Assembly (NCBI GenBank): GCA_963556695.1
Contig: CAUWAG010000006.1
Coordinates: 310,001 to 374,000, forward strand
From: Anthostomella pinea
Lineage: Eukaryota > Ascomycota > Sordariomycetes > Xylariales > Xylariaceae
DNA length: 64,000 bases
Reading direction: 5' to 3'
Both the position numbers and the translations under genes were made by a program. This document shows positions 50,031 to 60,055 of this stretch, piece by piece. The notes under the pieces were generated by a model that had not been told where the DNA came from, searched no databases, and saw nothing but the letters and a program-made list of their open reading frames with translations. Within the stretch, counting starts at the first letter, position 1. The number at the start of each line of letters is the position of its first letter.

Positions 50031-50345
50031 TCAGAACAGCCACGGAAGTCCTCACGCTAAGTGGGCCTAGCGGCGCATGATGTCGCCCAAATAGGGCTGA
50101 GAGCCTGCGGAGTCTAAGCCCAATCCGGTGGCAGTGGTTATTACTCAGCCCATTCACTTACTCAGCTACTCCGCCGCACACTTCAATGTTTACACAAACT
50201 TCTAAGACCACAGTGGAAGTTGACCTGGAAGTTGATGACTCAAATTAGAAGACTTGAAGTTGCTCATTGAGCTCACCGAGAAGACCCTACCGCCGTCGAG
50301 ATCGATCCAGCATCAGTATCCTGTCTGTCCACGCCGCATACCTAC
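50031..50345. other. Promoter flank of the short Zn2Cys6 gene
   Basis: No gene or repeat; simply the space between the mariner element and the start codon at 50346. Confidence 0.4.
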
Positions 50346-51467
50346 ATGTCCTCGCACCAGAAAGCCTGCGTCCCCTGTGCAGCCGCTAAGCGCCGTTGCG
50401 TGCCGCAGACTCCACAATGCCCACGCTGTGCCCACCGCGGGATCAAATGCCACTACAAGAACCAGCCTCTCAGGGGTCTGGATGTCAGGTCGACCCAGCC
50501 AAGGCGGCGCATGGGACGTGTCCAGTCTGACAGCGATCGCAGCTCGGATTCCGACGAGACCGGGCCGGCCTCCAGAGAGATAGTCTCGGGACCTTGGGCC
50601 ATCCTGTCTGTCCGAGAGAACCATGAGCTACGCCTCGATCAGGATGGGACGCACGGTCTAATACAGAGCTGCCCTATCATCGCTACCCCTGATAACTGGG
50701 CAATGGATATCGTGACGCGCAACGTCAAGTCATGGCATGAGAACTTCATGCGCAAGCTCGAGACACCCTTCATCCACATGTCCATCTACGACGCTGCGTC
50801 GCTCCCGCTTCCTCTAGAGGAGGCATTCAGTGTATGCGCTGCCTACGTCGCGAGGACCGACGCAAACAAGGCCATCGTGATGAGCATTGTCGAGCGACGG
50901 GCAACCGCCATCATCGAACGAGACCCTTCGACCATGTCGATGGAAGCCCATCTCGCCTCATTACAAGCCTTTCTACTTCTACACACCATCCAACTTTGGG
51001 ACGGAGACGCCGAGCAGCGGACACAAGTCGAAGGACATGCCTCTGTCATCGAAAGCTGGGCAATGCAACTGCACACTCGCCTCGCAGACATCTCCAGCAA
51101 GGAAGACGCGGCTCTGTCCTGGGACCAGTGGGTCTTGCACGAGAGCGTTCGACGGACCGTCCTCATCACCATGTTCTCGCAGGGCGTGTACGAGCTGAAC
51201 AAGTTTGGAGTGTGTTCGTACGTCCCGACCATGGCCTTTCTCCCTTTCACCACCGATGACGGGGCTTGGACTGCGAAGGGGCCCCGCGATTGGGCGGAGA
51301 AGGGCGAGCAGCGCCATGGGGCCATGGACACCTACCTGAGCTACAGCTATTTTTGGAAGAATACGACTCAAGGATCCCCGAGTGCGTTTGGCAGACTGTT
51401 GCTTACCCCTTGTCTGGGCTCTGCGTATAAGGAGCTGCTGTCGACGCCCCAAGGAGAAAAGGATTAG
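50346..51467 (+). CDS. Short Zn2Cys6 transcription factor
   Basis: An intronless frame of 373 residues begins MSSHQKACVPCAAAKRRC. The zinc cluster spans Cys 8-35 with spacing C-x2-C-x6-C-x6-C-x2-C-x6-C, and a basic RRRMGR patch follows. The rest is helical with no PF04082 core that I can point to (RNVKSWHENFMRKLETPFIH, AHLASLQAFLLLHTIQLWDG, HESVRRTVLITMFSQGVYEL), a layout common for small fungal C6 proteins of secondary-metabolism or catabolic clusters. It would act in the nucleus. It lies upstream of the alpha/beta hydrolase on the same strand, so that gene is one possible target. The C-terminal ~60 residues are low in hydrophobics and could be affected by an unrecognised intron. Confidence 0.82.
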   Translation: MSSHQKACVPCAAAKRRCVPQTPQCPRCAHRGIKCHYKNQPLRGLDVRSTQPRRRMGRVQSDSDRSSDSDETGPASREIVSGPWAILSVRENHELRLDQDGTHGLIQSCPIIATPDNWAMDIVTRNVKSWHENFMRKLETPFIHMSIYDAASLPLPLEEAFSVCAAYVARTDANKAIVMSIVERRATAIIERDPSTMSMEAHLASLQAFLLLHTIQLWDGDAEQRTQVEGHASVIESWAMQLHTRLADISSKEDAALSWDQWVLHESVRRTVLITMFSQGVYELNKFGVCSYVPTMAFLPFTTDDGAWTAKGPRDWAEKGEQRHGAMDTYLSYSYFWKNTTQGSPSAFGRLLLTPCLGSAYKELLSTPQGEKD

Positions 51468-52090
51468 CTGAGACGCTTCATTTGAGGCGCTGTCAATCTG
51501 TGGCGTGCATGGAACTCTTTTCTCTCACCTTCCATCTACGTGGATCCAAGTCTTATTGAAGCCGGCTAAGAAGCCGCTCGCGATTATAGCTGTCATGAGA
51601 GCCGCTTTGTGAAATATCAGTGATGGTGTACACAGTCGCAATTGATCGTCGAAGTCGCGGATACGCCTATACTTATTCTTACCTAATGCCCCCGCACGCC
51701 CTTCGAATGTCAACAGACTGCACTGCGCCTCATTTATTGACGCCATACACGAGACCACGGGGGCTATCACTGTAAGAATCCTCGGGATGCAGAGTTACCC
51801 CCGCCGAAACGTAGTGGCCACATCAGGTGTGGAGTGCATATGCGCGCCCTTTCGTCAATAGGATTTTCGAGTATGCCAAATTGGAATGACGCCTTATTCA
51901 ACGACCTTTGAACCCATTTCACAGGCAACCAATACCCCTTGTATCACATGTATAAGATTCCCATCTGTCCAGCTCAATTCCCTGGAATACAATCGCTTCT
52001 GGATCACTTCGCCTTCCAAATATAAATCGACATACCACTGTGAAACCCGAGCATCCGTCTCTTTACCAAGGCAAGCCCCCAGAATCAACC
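51468..52090. other. Intergenic region upstream of the hydrolase
   Basis: A minus-strand frame here (an ATG at about 51743 opening MASINEAQCSLLTFEG, then a gtaaga donor-like site) is too weak to call. A TATA-like AATATAAAT lies at about 52018-52026, some 65 bp before the hydrolase ATG. Confidence 0.35.
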
Positions 52091-53137
52091 ATGGCCGACC
52101 AAGAACCCCTTAAAGGCTTCTCCAGCCTGACAACATCCACCCACACAACACCCAGCGGCTCCCTCCTCTCCTTCTCCCACACGCCCGCCTCGCAGCACAA
52201 GCCCGGCGCCCCCATCCTGCTGCTCCTCCACGGTTGGCCGCAGTCGCGCTACATGTGGCGCTACGCCATCCCGCCGCTCGCCGAAAAGGGATACACGCTC
52301 TTCGTGCCCGACCTGCCCGGCTACGGCGACAGCACCCTTGCCACAAAGGCCGGCGCCTCGGGATCGAAGCATGACCGCGCGACGGTGGGGGAGTCTCTCC
52401 TCTCGGCCGTGCGCTCCGTCTACGCCCCCGACAACACCCCTTCCTCAGCAACAGCAGCCGAAGAGACGGAACTCAACATCATTCTCGTAGGCCACGACCG
52501 CGGCGCGCGCGTATCCCAGCGCCTATCCACCACCCCGCCTCCCCCCGACCTTAACACAAACACTAAAATCCGCATCCTCGGCACCATGCTCATCGACATC
52601 GTGCCCTACACGACGCAATGGGCCAACGCGGCCGCCAACCCGCGCGCCGCGACGTCCTACTTCCACTGGTCGTTCCTGCCCAACGCCGCCCTCAGCAGCG
52701 CCATGATCAAGGCCTACGGCGGCGCGCGCTTCTGCCGCGCCATGATGGCGCGGTCCACGGGGACCAACGCTCCTGGTGTAGAATCGCTGCACGCGGACGG
52801 CGCCGTGGACCGGTATGCGGAGCTGTACGAGCGCGAGGCTGTGATCGAGGGTGCTAGTGCGGACTATGCCGCTGGCGCGGCGGAGGACTGGGAGGCGGAA
52901 AGGGGGGATCGGGAGGCGGGACGAGGGATGGGGGGGTTAGTTTATGTGGTTTATAGCGAGGGGTTCTTGGGCCGCGTGCATGGGGCTTCCGAGGAGATTT
53001 GGAAGGGGTTTGTGGGGGACGGGGGGAGGTTGGAGACGCATGGGGTTGGGGAGGGGTTTGGGCATTATTTGCCGGAGGAGGCGCCGGAGGTGGTTAATGG
53101 GCATATTGGGAGGTTCTTGGGGGAGTTGGGGGTGTAG
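52091..53137 (+). CDS. Alpha/beta hydrolase (epoxide hydrolase / haloacetate dehalogenase-like)
   Basis: Intronless, 348 residues from the ATG at 52091 (MADQEPLKGF). Motifs in order: HGWPQSRYMWR (residues 47-57, oxyanion-hole HGWP), FVPDLPGYGDS (71-81), the nucleophile elbow VGHDRGAR with Asp136, SYFHWSFLPN, ELYEREAVIEGASADYAAGA, and GEGFGHYLPEEAPEVV with the catalytic His near the C-terminus. An Asp nucleophile in GHDRGA marks the epoxide-hydrolase/dehalogenase branch rather than serine esterases. A Gly/Glu/Asp-rich stretch (DWEAERGDREAGRGMGG) occupies the region before the late strand, and the acid residue is not certain. Probably cytosolic; substrate unknown. The C6 regulator upstream runs in the same direction. 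Confidence 0.82.
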   Translation: MADQEPLKGFSSLTTSTHTTPSGSLLSFSHTPASQHKPGAPILLLLHGWPQSRYMWRYAIPPLAEKGYTLFVPDLPGYGDSTLATKAGASGSKHDRATVGESLLSAVRSVYAPDNTPSSATAAEETELNIILVGHDRGARVSQRLSTTPPPPDLNTNTKIRILGTMLIDIVPYTTQWANAAANPRAATSYFHWSFLPNAALSSAMIKAYGGARFCRAMMARSTGTNAPGVESLHADGAVDRYAELYEREAVIEGASADYAAGAAEDWEAERGDREAGRGMGGLVYVVYSEGFLGRVHGASEEIWKGFVGDGGRLETHGVGEGFGHYLPEEAPEVVNGHIGRFLGELGV

Positions 53138-53503
53138 GTGTATGTGTGGGTGTTTAAAAGGGAGGGAGGATAGGGGTGGTCATGTATGATGTGGATTACC
53201 TACAAGTTATCTCTCTTCGGCGTGGCTTGCGACATGGTGAACATTTAGGTTATCTCACAGTTACATAGACCCCTTTTTGTGAGATCTGTTACGGTAGATG
53301 TCGGGGCCCCTCTGGCAGCACCCCAGACATGAACCAACATGACTTGTGTTCGGCTCAGATGTTCATACGTGACTAGTTACATATCAGGCTGATCGCATCG
53401 CGTCGTGTCCCTGGTAGTCAGTACCCATGCCTGTGTACACACTCCGCTGTGAAGCGGCTCCTGATCATGCATCGCATCCCCGCTGAAGCAAGCATGCCCG
53501 TCC
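53138..53503. other. Convergent intergenic region
   Basis: 3' flanks of the hydrolase (plus) and the small secreted protein gene (minus). Nothing else seen. Confidence 0.4.
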
Positions 53504-53995
53504 CTACGCCTCGGTACACTCCCAAGAAGAGATCATGTTGTCGAATGCAGCAGGGACATCCCCCTGGTTGGCACTGAAACTCGAGCCCGATCAGTCCGCA
53601 TCACTACCACAGGTGAAACGTCAGCGGAAGTTTCGCCACGGTCACCTTCATCTTCACTGCTGGTGCGTGTAGTACTTACACGTAGAACACGCACGTATCG
53701 GTACCGGCCGCCCCGACTAGGATCGAGCTGATCTTGTCGTCCAAGGTGCTGTCGAGGTTGTCTGATCGAAGAAGTAGAAGTCGGCTAATGTCGGTTCGAG
53801 GCATGGTTTGGGTACTCTGCTCGCCCACTTACGGCAGACATCGGCCGCGGTGTACTCGGCCCAGCACGTCCCCGTGAGGCCGGTGCCGTCGCAGAGGTCG
53901 GTGAATATCAAACCCTGGAAAGTGATGTTCGACGTGGGCAGGGCGCTGAGTATGGAGGCCATGGCGACGAGGGTAAGGCTCAGGAAGGACTGCAT
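53504..53995 (-). CDS. Small secreted cysteine-containing protein (effector-like)
   Basis: Three exons (53995-53833, 53761-53680, 53573-53504) join in phase to 104 residues. A signal peptide is clear (MQSFLSLTLVAMASILSALP). The mature part of about 85 residues has five cysteines, in FTDLCDGTG, TGTCWAEY, ADVCHNL, GTDTCVFY and SWECTEA. It reads as an ordered small domain: a long loop, then LDDKISSILVGAAGTDTCVF and a Cys near the C-terminus. Introns are 71 and 106 nt with gtaagt donors. Length, signal peptide and cysteines fit fungal small secreted proteins; no named family is recognised. An odd cysteine count may mean one free thiol or dimerisation. Using only the first exon would give a different, unlikely tail. 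Confidence 0.72.
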
Positions 53996-55628
53996 ATCGA
54001 CGGGAAGGGGGATTTGGAGTGGAAAAGTGATTGCTCAAGGTGGTTGTCGGTGGTTGATGTGGTGTAATCCGAAGCTGGCTACCGGGGATGAGGAGAGACC
54101 CGGGCTAAGTACTTAGCGAGATGAAGAAATGATTCTAGACTCTCTCTCGTGCCATGTCGTCCCACTATGCTCCATCGTGAACGGTGCAGTCAGCTGATAT
54201 AAGCATGGGTTGAAGCGAAATGTTGCTCCTGGAGGAATCGTCAATGCCTCACCATGTGGTATATACCATCTACCTCAGGCAGCTGTATTGGTTGACGCTA
54301 TTATCCCTTTTATGTGTGAGTACGGCACGAGAATCGCCGCAAGGGCAGAAGCCAATGAGCCAACGAGAATATCGTTCCCCTGTCGAACCTGATACTTCTT
54401 GATGCACCTAATTTTACTTGCACAAGAGGTAAAAGTGCTTAGGTGAAAGGGGGGCAGTGCTCGTGCCGTACTCATAAATTAAGGGGATCCGGACCTTGCA
54501 TCAATTATCAGGGAAATAATCTGCCTCTAGATTGCTCATTCGGGCTGAAGGTCTTGATGTGGCACAGCCGAGCTGACGGCTGAGGGCACCACAATATCTT
54601 CAATGTTCCATCTCAGACATGACGGACACCTCGAAGCGTCTAAGGTTTCTCAGCTTGGTATCCATATTCTCTCTTCTGAATGTCGAGTGACGCGAAACGT
54701 ATGGGAAATATCGAGACTCACATGGAAACCAGGAGCAAAGAAAACTCCGTTTCCCCTCCGCCCACAATCCTCCCCCTAAGAGACTATCAACTATGTCGTG
54801 CGGTCCATACCCTAAGTGATTATGGCCGGTAAAGTAAACCTTGACAGCGTCGAGGCAACCGCGATTGTTACTGAGTATACCATGTACCTCCCGTATGATC
54901 TACCTTGTTCAGCAAGGTCTCAGTCGTGCCTAACATTGAAGGTCATGCCAGGGGGGATCGCTCGTGACGGCGGGGCTATGGGGGGTTCTATGGAGTGCAA
55001 AATGGCAATTTGTATCCCGTGGCTCAGGTCTCCAAGGTACTTACTCCCAGTCCATCTATTGTTATAGCGAGAACAAGCAGTGTTTAGGTATGTAAAGTTC
55101 CCAGCCTAGCACCTCAAAGGCGTAGAGTGCGTCGTGGAAATCCCAACTTCCTGGTTGATATTCTTCTCAAAAGAAGGAAGCCCTCGAAGTCCCATTACAC
55201 TGAGCCTCCACCTTCACAATAGCCTGCAGTCTAGGTGTGGACAGATCACCAGACGAATTTGTCACAACATGCAACTGCAGAGTTGCTACTATAAACCGTT
55301 TCAATGTTCTAATCTAATCTAGAAGTGTGACTTCTGAACGTAAATTTATGCATATTTCTTGCATCCTGACTGTCCGGTGCCTAAAGGCGGACGCCTTGTG
55401 TGCCAGTAGCACCTTTCAACCCAAGATAACATGCCAAAAATAAGCTTTCCGTCGACTCACCTTCTCTCCCACCCAAGTCTCCCACTTGATTCTCTTGCAT
55501 CCCAGCGTACTAGAAGATCGCTTAATTCGCACCATCGACTGACCACTTATCTCTTCCGCCATCACCACACGGGCTTTCCGCTCTTGCGTAGTCATTGGCG
55601 TTTTTCGACCGGGTTTTCGTGCACAGCA
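53996..55628. other. 1.6 kb intergenic region
   Basis: No gene, repeat or RNA supported; several short frames on both strands lack protein-like composition. Includes the promoter of the small secreted protein gene. Confidence 0.4.
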
Positions 55629-56230
55629 TCATCGGACGAGAAGCTGGGTTAATCGAAAAAAGTGTGCTGCTTGACATTCATGTCCTTCCGGGCGACGGCG
55701 GCGGAGTATGACCCTCTTGGCCCACTTCCAGGCCTCGACGACGGCGGCGAAGAACAGCGCCGCGCACACGAGGACGATGCCCCACTTACACGAGATGCCG
55801 ACGTGCTTGGAGACGACAGTGTTGAGCCCCGGGATGTAGATGATGGGGAACATGGTGATGAAGCCCACCATGATGGCCCAGGACAGGAACCGGTCGCGCC
55901 AGATGTCCACCGCCCACTGCGTGAGTTAGCGCGTCGAGCCCGGCTACATGTCCTACGCGAGGAAAGGCGCGAGCCACCTGTGGCAGGTGAAGGTAGTAGC
56001 GCGGGCGCGGAACACAACGCGGCAGCTGTCCGGGCAGCTCTCGTTGCAGCCCTCGCCCAGGTCGCCGCCGCCTAAGCGGTATACCACGAGCATGAACCTG
56101 GCGAAGCACAGCACCGCGATCCAGACGCCGTACACGACCATGTCGCCCAGGAACTCGGCGTCGAAGATGCCCGTCCTGAGGCTATGCGGCGGCCGGTTCA
56201 TGATAGCACTGGACGGTAGCGGACATCTTG
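55629..56230 (-). pseudogene. Relic of an ENA-type (IID) Na+/K+ P-type ATPase, C-terminal membrane domain only
   Basis: On the minus strand the frame reads MNRPPHSLRTGIFDAEFLGD, VVYGVWIAVLCFARFMLVVY, CNESCPDSCRVVFRARATTF, then PFLA with stops where Trp and others are expected (TAG about 55945 and more). In the same frame it continues TQWAVDIWRDRFLSWAIMVG, MFPIIYIPGLNTVVSKHVGI and VEAWKWAKRVI. These are the last transmembrane helices of fungal sodium/potassium P-type ATPases of the ENA group (RRPPH..KTG, VVFRARAT, FPIIYIP.INT, EAWKW). The ~850 upstream residues, including the phosphorylation DKTG site, are absent. At least two in-frame stops make it a dead fragment, not a truncated working gene. 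Confidence 0.8.
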
Positions 56231-57830
56231 GGCATGAGCCTAGCTTCACCTGCCCAGGTGTGCGATCCGTAAGATCCGAAACAAGCTGCAACTCTGAAAC
56301 TACTCACAAATTGAAGATGGCAATCATTGAAATAACAAAGGCCAGTCGCCAGTCCAGTAGAGCCTAGGCATCGAACGACGTGGGAAGGGTTGGCACTGTG
56401 ACCAAGACGAACTAGTGGTGCTCTTTACCCACGGCCAGGGACTCGTTGTGCTGGGCAGTCATCCACCGCTCGGGCAGTGATTATCTTGGTGACACATTGA
56501 CGATCTGGATAACGTATGCCAGTTCGGCCCAAGCAGTTGGGTTCTAAAGTTGATTTGGCTCATAGCTTACCGAGCCGGAAGCATGTATGAGCAGCTACCG
56601 TGGGCAGAATTGCAGATTTAGATAGCCAGTTCAGGAGCCCAAGAGAGTCGTCGCAATCAGCAAGCAGCAGTACTGTGCTCTGAGTAGTATCGAGAGAGTA
56701 ATAAAGTAAGCTCCTCGTATAAGCACGTAGTTGCCCAAGTTAGCAAGTCGTCGCTGCGGCTCACAGGAAAGGTCCCCCCAAGATCTCAGACATGAAATCC
56801 CTCCGGGGAAGATGTTCCACCTCAAGACGCCAGTAGACCTGACGAGTCCTCGGCGAGCTTGGCCTGTCGTTGACTCACGTACCCCGGTGGCGATCCAAGC
56901 GCGGTGAGTCGGTGCCGACGCCCGATCCCTCTACCGGCAACCTTGGCAGTCGGGGGAACCTGGCTTTCGGCACGGCCTTGGCGCCATGGCTCTGGGTTGG
57001 CCGGTTGGGCATGCCGGTGAGGGGGCATGTCGATATGGTGACATGAACTCTTAAGTGTTACTACGAGCAACATGAACGCCTTTGCGGGCCGCGGCGTAGG
57101 CACGGGCCGCCGTAAGCCGACAAGCTGCGGTGGATGTACTGGTGTCTTGAGCGTCTTTCGATGGCTGTAAAGTGCGGATTAGTTGCGATGCCAAAACGAT
57201 AGTGGACTTGAACTTTAAAATCAGCGTGTTGATCTGAAGCAGAATTTATCTTTGTATAGACGACTTGGGCTCAGCTAATTGGTGGTTGTGGTTGATGATT
57301 ATGGTTGATGATTGTGGCTGGTACGTCGATATTGGCGTGGCTGGCCCAGGTGACATTTTGGACGCGCCACACCACAACCACGGTGACACGAACCACTCAA
57401 CTTCACAGCAACATCTGATAGATCAATGATGTCTTCCAATTCCTCACCATCAAAGTCGGTGTTCATGACTGGGATCTGAATACTGATGTAAGGCAGAATC
57501 CCCTCTGAAACTTTCCATACGGATCACCGTTGCTGCGGCTGCGACTTGCGAGCCCATCATCTGCTGGGAACAAAGACCCTCATATGCGGGCCTAGTAAGA
57601 CGGCCCCAACTGCTTCATGTTCGAATTGATACTGACAATCGGCTTGTAATAATGTTAAACATCCAGAAATATTTTCAGTTCCAGGCTACAATATCAGGCT
57701 ACTAAATTGGGCGATATCTCCAGGCTCAGCATTGATATAGATGACCAGGCAGGCTCTTCATCATCGTCACCCAACCGATGTCGAAAGAAGTAACGGGGAA
57801 CAAAAGGGGTATTGGGCCCGTCCTCCAGAC
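56231..57830. other. 1.6 kb region without a recognisable gene
   Basis: I looked on the minus strand for the missing N-terminal part of the ATPase and saw none of its motifs. A GTTGATGATT / GGTTGTGGTT repeat occurs near 57282-57322. Nothing else supported. Confidence 0.4.
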
Positions 57831-59308
57831 TCATCTTTCCGATGTAGACGCCGCAGCCTCCGCCTGCGTCTCGGTTTCATAGTGAAGAAACTGTATAGGC
57901 ATCAACAGACCGTCCGTCGGGATCTCTGCAAGTGTGGGCGGATGGACAATAGTCTGATCCGTGCGCTCGAACCCTTCTGGGGTAGTGTACTTCTTCATCC
58001 CCGCCGCCTTTGCGGCTGCAAGTGCTGACTGCTCTTGCCCGGTCCGCGGTGTTTCATTCGACAGCCTCTCCCCTATGTACCATCTCTGATTCGCCCCTGT
58101 GTATTCAGGGAAGTCGCTTTCCGACATTTCGACCAAACCGCCGTCGGCATCGCGTACGAAGTGGCGAGCTGGCAGCACCTCCAGGTCATACACCGGTAGT
58201 ATCTGGTGGTATACGTCGTGATTGTGTATCTCGCGGTGGATCTGCTCTTCCACGATCTCGTGGACCTGCGGGCGGACGGTCTCGTGGGTGACGGCTGGAG
58301 TTTTGCCTGGTTAGCCATGGCTGAGTGTACTGGGGGAAGGGGGGACTTGCCTGGGGCATGGGTGATGTCTTGGTGCACCTTTGTCGTGTCGTTGAGATCC
58401 AATATGCCATCTAGGGCCTTTACTAAGTTGTAGTCCGCTCCTAGATCTTCACTGCTCACTCCGTTGGTTTGTATGCCGTTGACATCGTTGGATCGTTCCA
58501 CTTCTGTCACCGGAATCTTGTCGTCGCGAGGGGTGAAGAAGCCCTCGTCGTCATGGCCTGATGTGGCATGCTGGTGCATCACATCGCTGGCTGATCCGTT
58601 GGCGAATCCTCGTAGCCCGGCCGGTGTCTGGTCGTCACCATAGGTCGACGGGGTTACGTCGTCATGTCCCGCTGTGGCAGGCTGGTGTATCACATCGCTG
58701 GCTGACCCGCTGGCTGACTCTCGAAGCTCGAGCGGTGTTTGGTCGTCGCCATTGGTCAGCCGGGTCACATCTTCATGGGCCGCTGTGGCAGGCTGGTGCA
58801 CCATATCGCTGGCTGATCCGTTGACTAATTTTGGAGGATCGACCGGTGTTTGGCTGTCAACATAGTTCGACTGGGTCACATCTTCATGGCTGGCAGTGAC
58901 GGGCTCATGTACTCCTCGAACGGTCCATCCATGCGGTTCGATCGGTGTTCGGTCCCCGTCGGCCAAGGGGGTCACATCTCCCTCGCTGGCTGTGAGGGGT
59001 TGATGCATTTCATGGTTGACAGTTCCTGGCCGTTCGTTCGGTGTTTCATGTTGGACTTCTGTGGCAGGCTGGTGCACCTCGTGAACTCCCTCTTCCGGGA
59101 CTTCCTCTTCTGGTATGCCATTATGTGTCTCTTGCCGGCTCGGCCTATCGGTCTGTACTCCTTGGCTGTTTTCTCTATTTGCTCCCAGTGTATTCGTTGG
59201 TATCGAGCTTGTGCCGAGTGACTTGGACCTTTTCTTTACATTTGACGAGGAATTGGCTTCCGCGATGATTAAGGCTTTCTGTACCAGACGCTTGATTCGT
59301 CGCCGCAT
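57831..59308 (-). CDS. Histidine-rich 'allergen'-family paralogue with N-terminal 37-residue repeats
   Basis: Exon 1 (59308-58351) and exon 2 (58294-57831) give 473 residues only if the 56-nt intron starts with GC: the site is CAG then gcaagt, the branch ggctaac and the acceptor ctccag. Residues about 78-280 consist of five to six tandem units beginning HQPATA.HEDVT and containing GDDQTP...GSASD, with the last three units exactly 37 residues apart (starts at 170, 207, 244). The C-terminal part (APAVTHETVRPQVHEIVEEQ, HREIHNHDVYHQILPVYDLE, VLPARHF) matches the neighbouring gene at 60921 (APAVQHEVVKPTQHEEV, HQDHYHHKVQPVQDREVLPE). No signal peptide or membrane span. The family is often labelled 'allergen' in fungal annotations; its cellular role is unknown to me. 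Divergent to its relative. Confidence 0.78.
58520..59080 (-). repeat. Intragenic ~111-bp tandem repeats encoding 37-residue units
   Basis: The minus-strand coding repeats are visible on the plus strand as GCTGTGGCAGGCTGGTG... followed by CACATCGCTGGCTGA... strings at about 58565, 58676, 58787 and, more diverged, 58893 and 59000. Spacing of the best copies is 111 bp, a multiple of three, so copy number can change without breaking the frame. Confidence 0.75.
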
Positions 59309-59823
59309 GTTGCTGGAATGATATAGTATGCGAGGAAGGTCAAGAGCTCAAAGAGTCGATCGTGCGTACGATGGGATCGTGCTCGAAAATATCCGCGGGG
59401 GCCAGTACTTCTCCTCGCCACTCCCCGAGCCCGAGTCAAATCTAGCAGGCACAGCTGATGATTTTTCTTGAACGTGACACCTCCCTGCATAGTAACTATC
59501 ATGACTTGCGGACGACGACATGGGAATGGTCGACGTCACTTTGAGACGATTCAAGCCATTGCCAGCGGATATCAGTTCAAGCCTTGCGTCATACCCGTCG
59601 CTGGCCATGAATCTTTTACTTCACGGCTACTGTTGTATTAAAAAAAGAACGGCGGAACGGGCTGGAAAGTTCATATTTCCCGGTGGATTGCAGATTATAT
59701 TGGACCGACCAAGCAAAACTGAATTCCCCATTGCAGCCGTCCTGTTTTCCCATGCTGGGTTGTGTCCAGTGCTTGATAGTTCCATGGTGTTCGACCCAGC
59801 ATACTTGTCCACGTTTACGTAGA

Positions 59824-60055
59824 ACAGTCAGTGGCGTAGCATAGTCGAATAGTCATTGACGTATTACAGCCACTGGCGTCGAACAGTCATTGGCGTTAGA
59901 CAGTCATTGGCGTTAGACAGTCATTGGCGTTAGACAGTCATTGGCGTTAGACAGTCATTGGCGTTGAACAGCCATCCATTGGCGTAGAACGGTCATTGGC
60001 GTCGAACAGCCAGTGGCGTCGAACAGCGATTGACGTCGAAAGCCATTGACGTAGA
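59824..60055. repeat. 17-bp minisatellite, about 12 copies
   Basis: The unit CAGTCATTGGCGTTAGA is repeated head to tail. Four to five copies at 59895-59965 are identical, and flanking copies are degenerate (GTCGAACAG variants, TGACGT instead of TGGCGT). It lies between the two divergent histidine-rich genes. Each unit carries a TGRCGT core that resembles a CRE/ATF half-site; a regulatory role is only a suggestion. Confidence 0.8.

Noticed and set aside
51525..51743. Minus-strand frame opening MASINEAQ with a gtaaga site downstream.
   Set aside because: Too short and no second exon found that continues it sensibly; left as a note in the intergenic entry.
58010..58865. Plus-strand frames with repeated WHAGAS/WQAGV-type words.
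   Set aside because: Antisense of the 37-residue coding repeats; the minus-strand gene has splice sites and a paralogue.
59824..60055. CRISPR-like array (17-bp units in a row).
   Set aside because: Units are contiguous without unique spacers and the genome is eukaryotic; it is a minisatellite.
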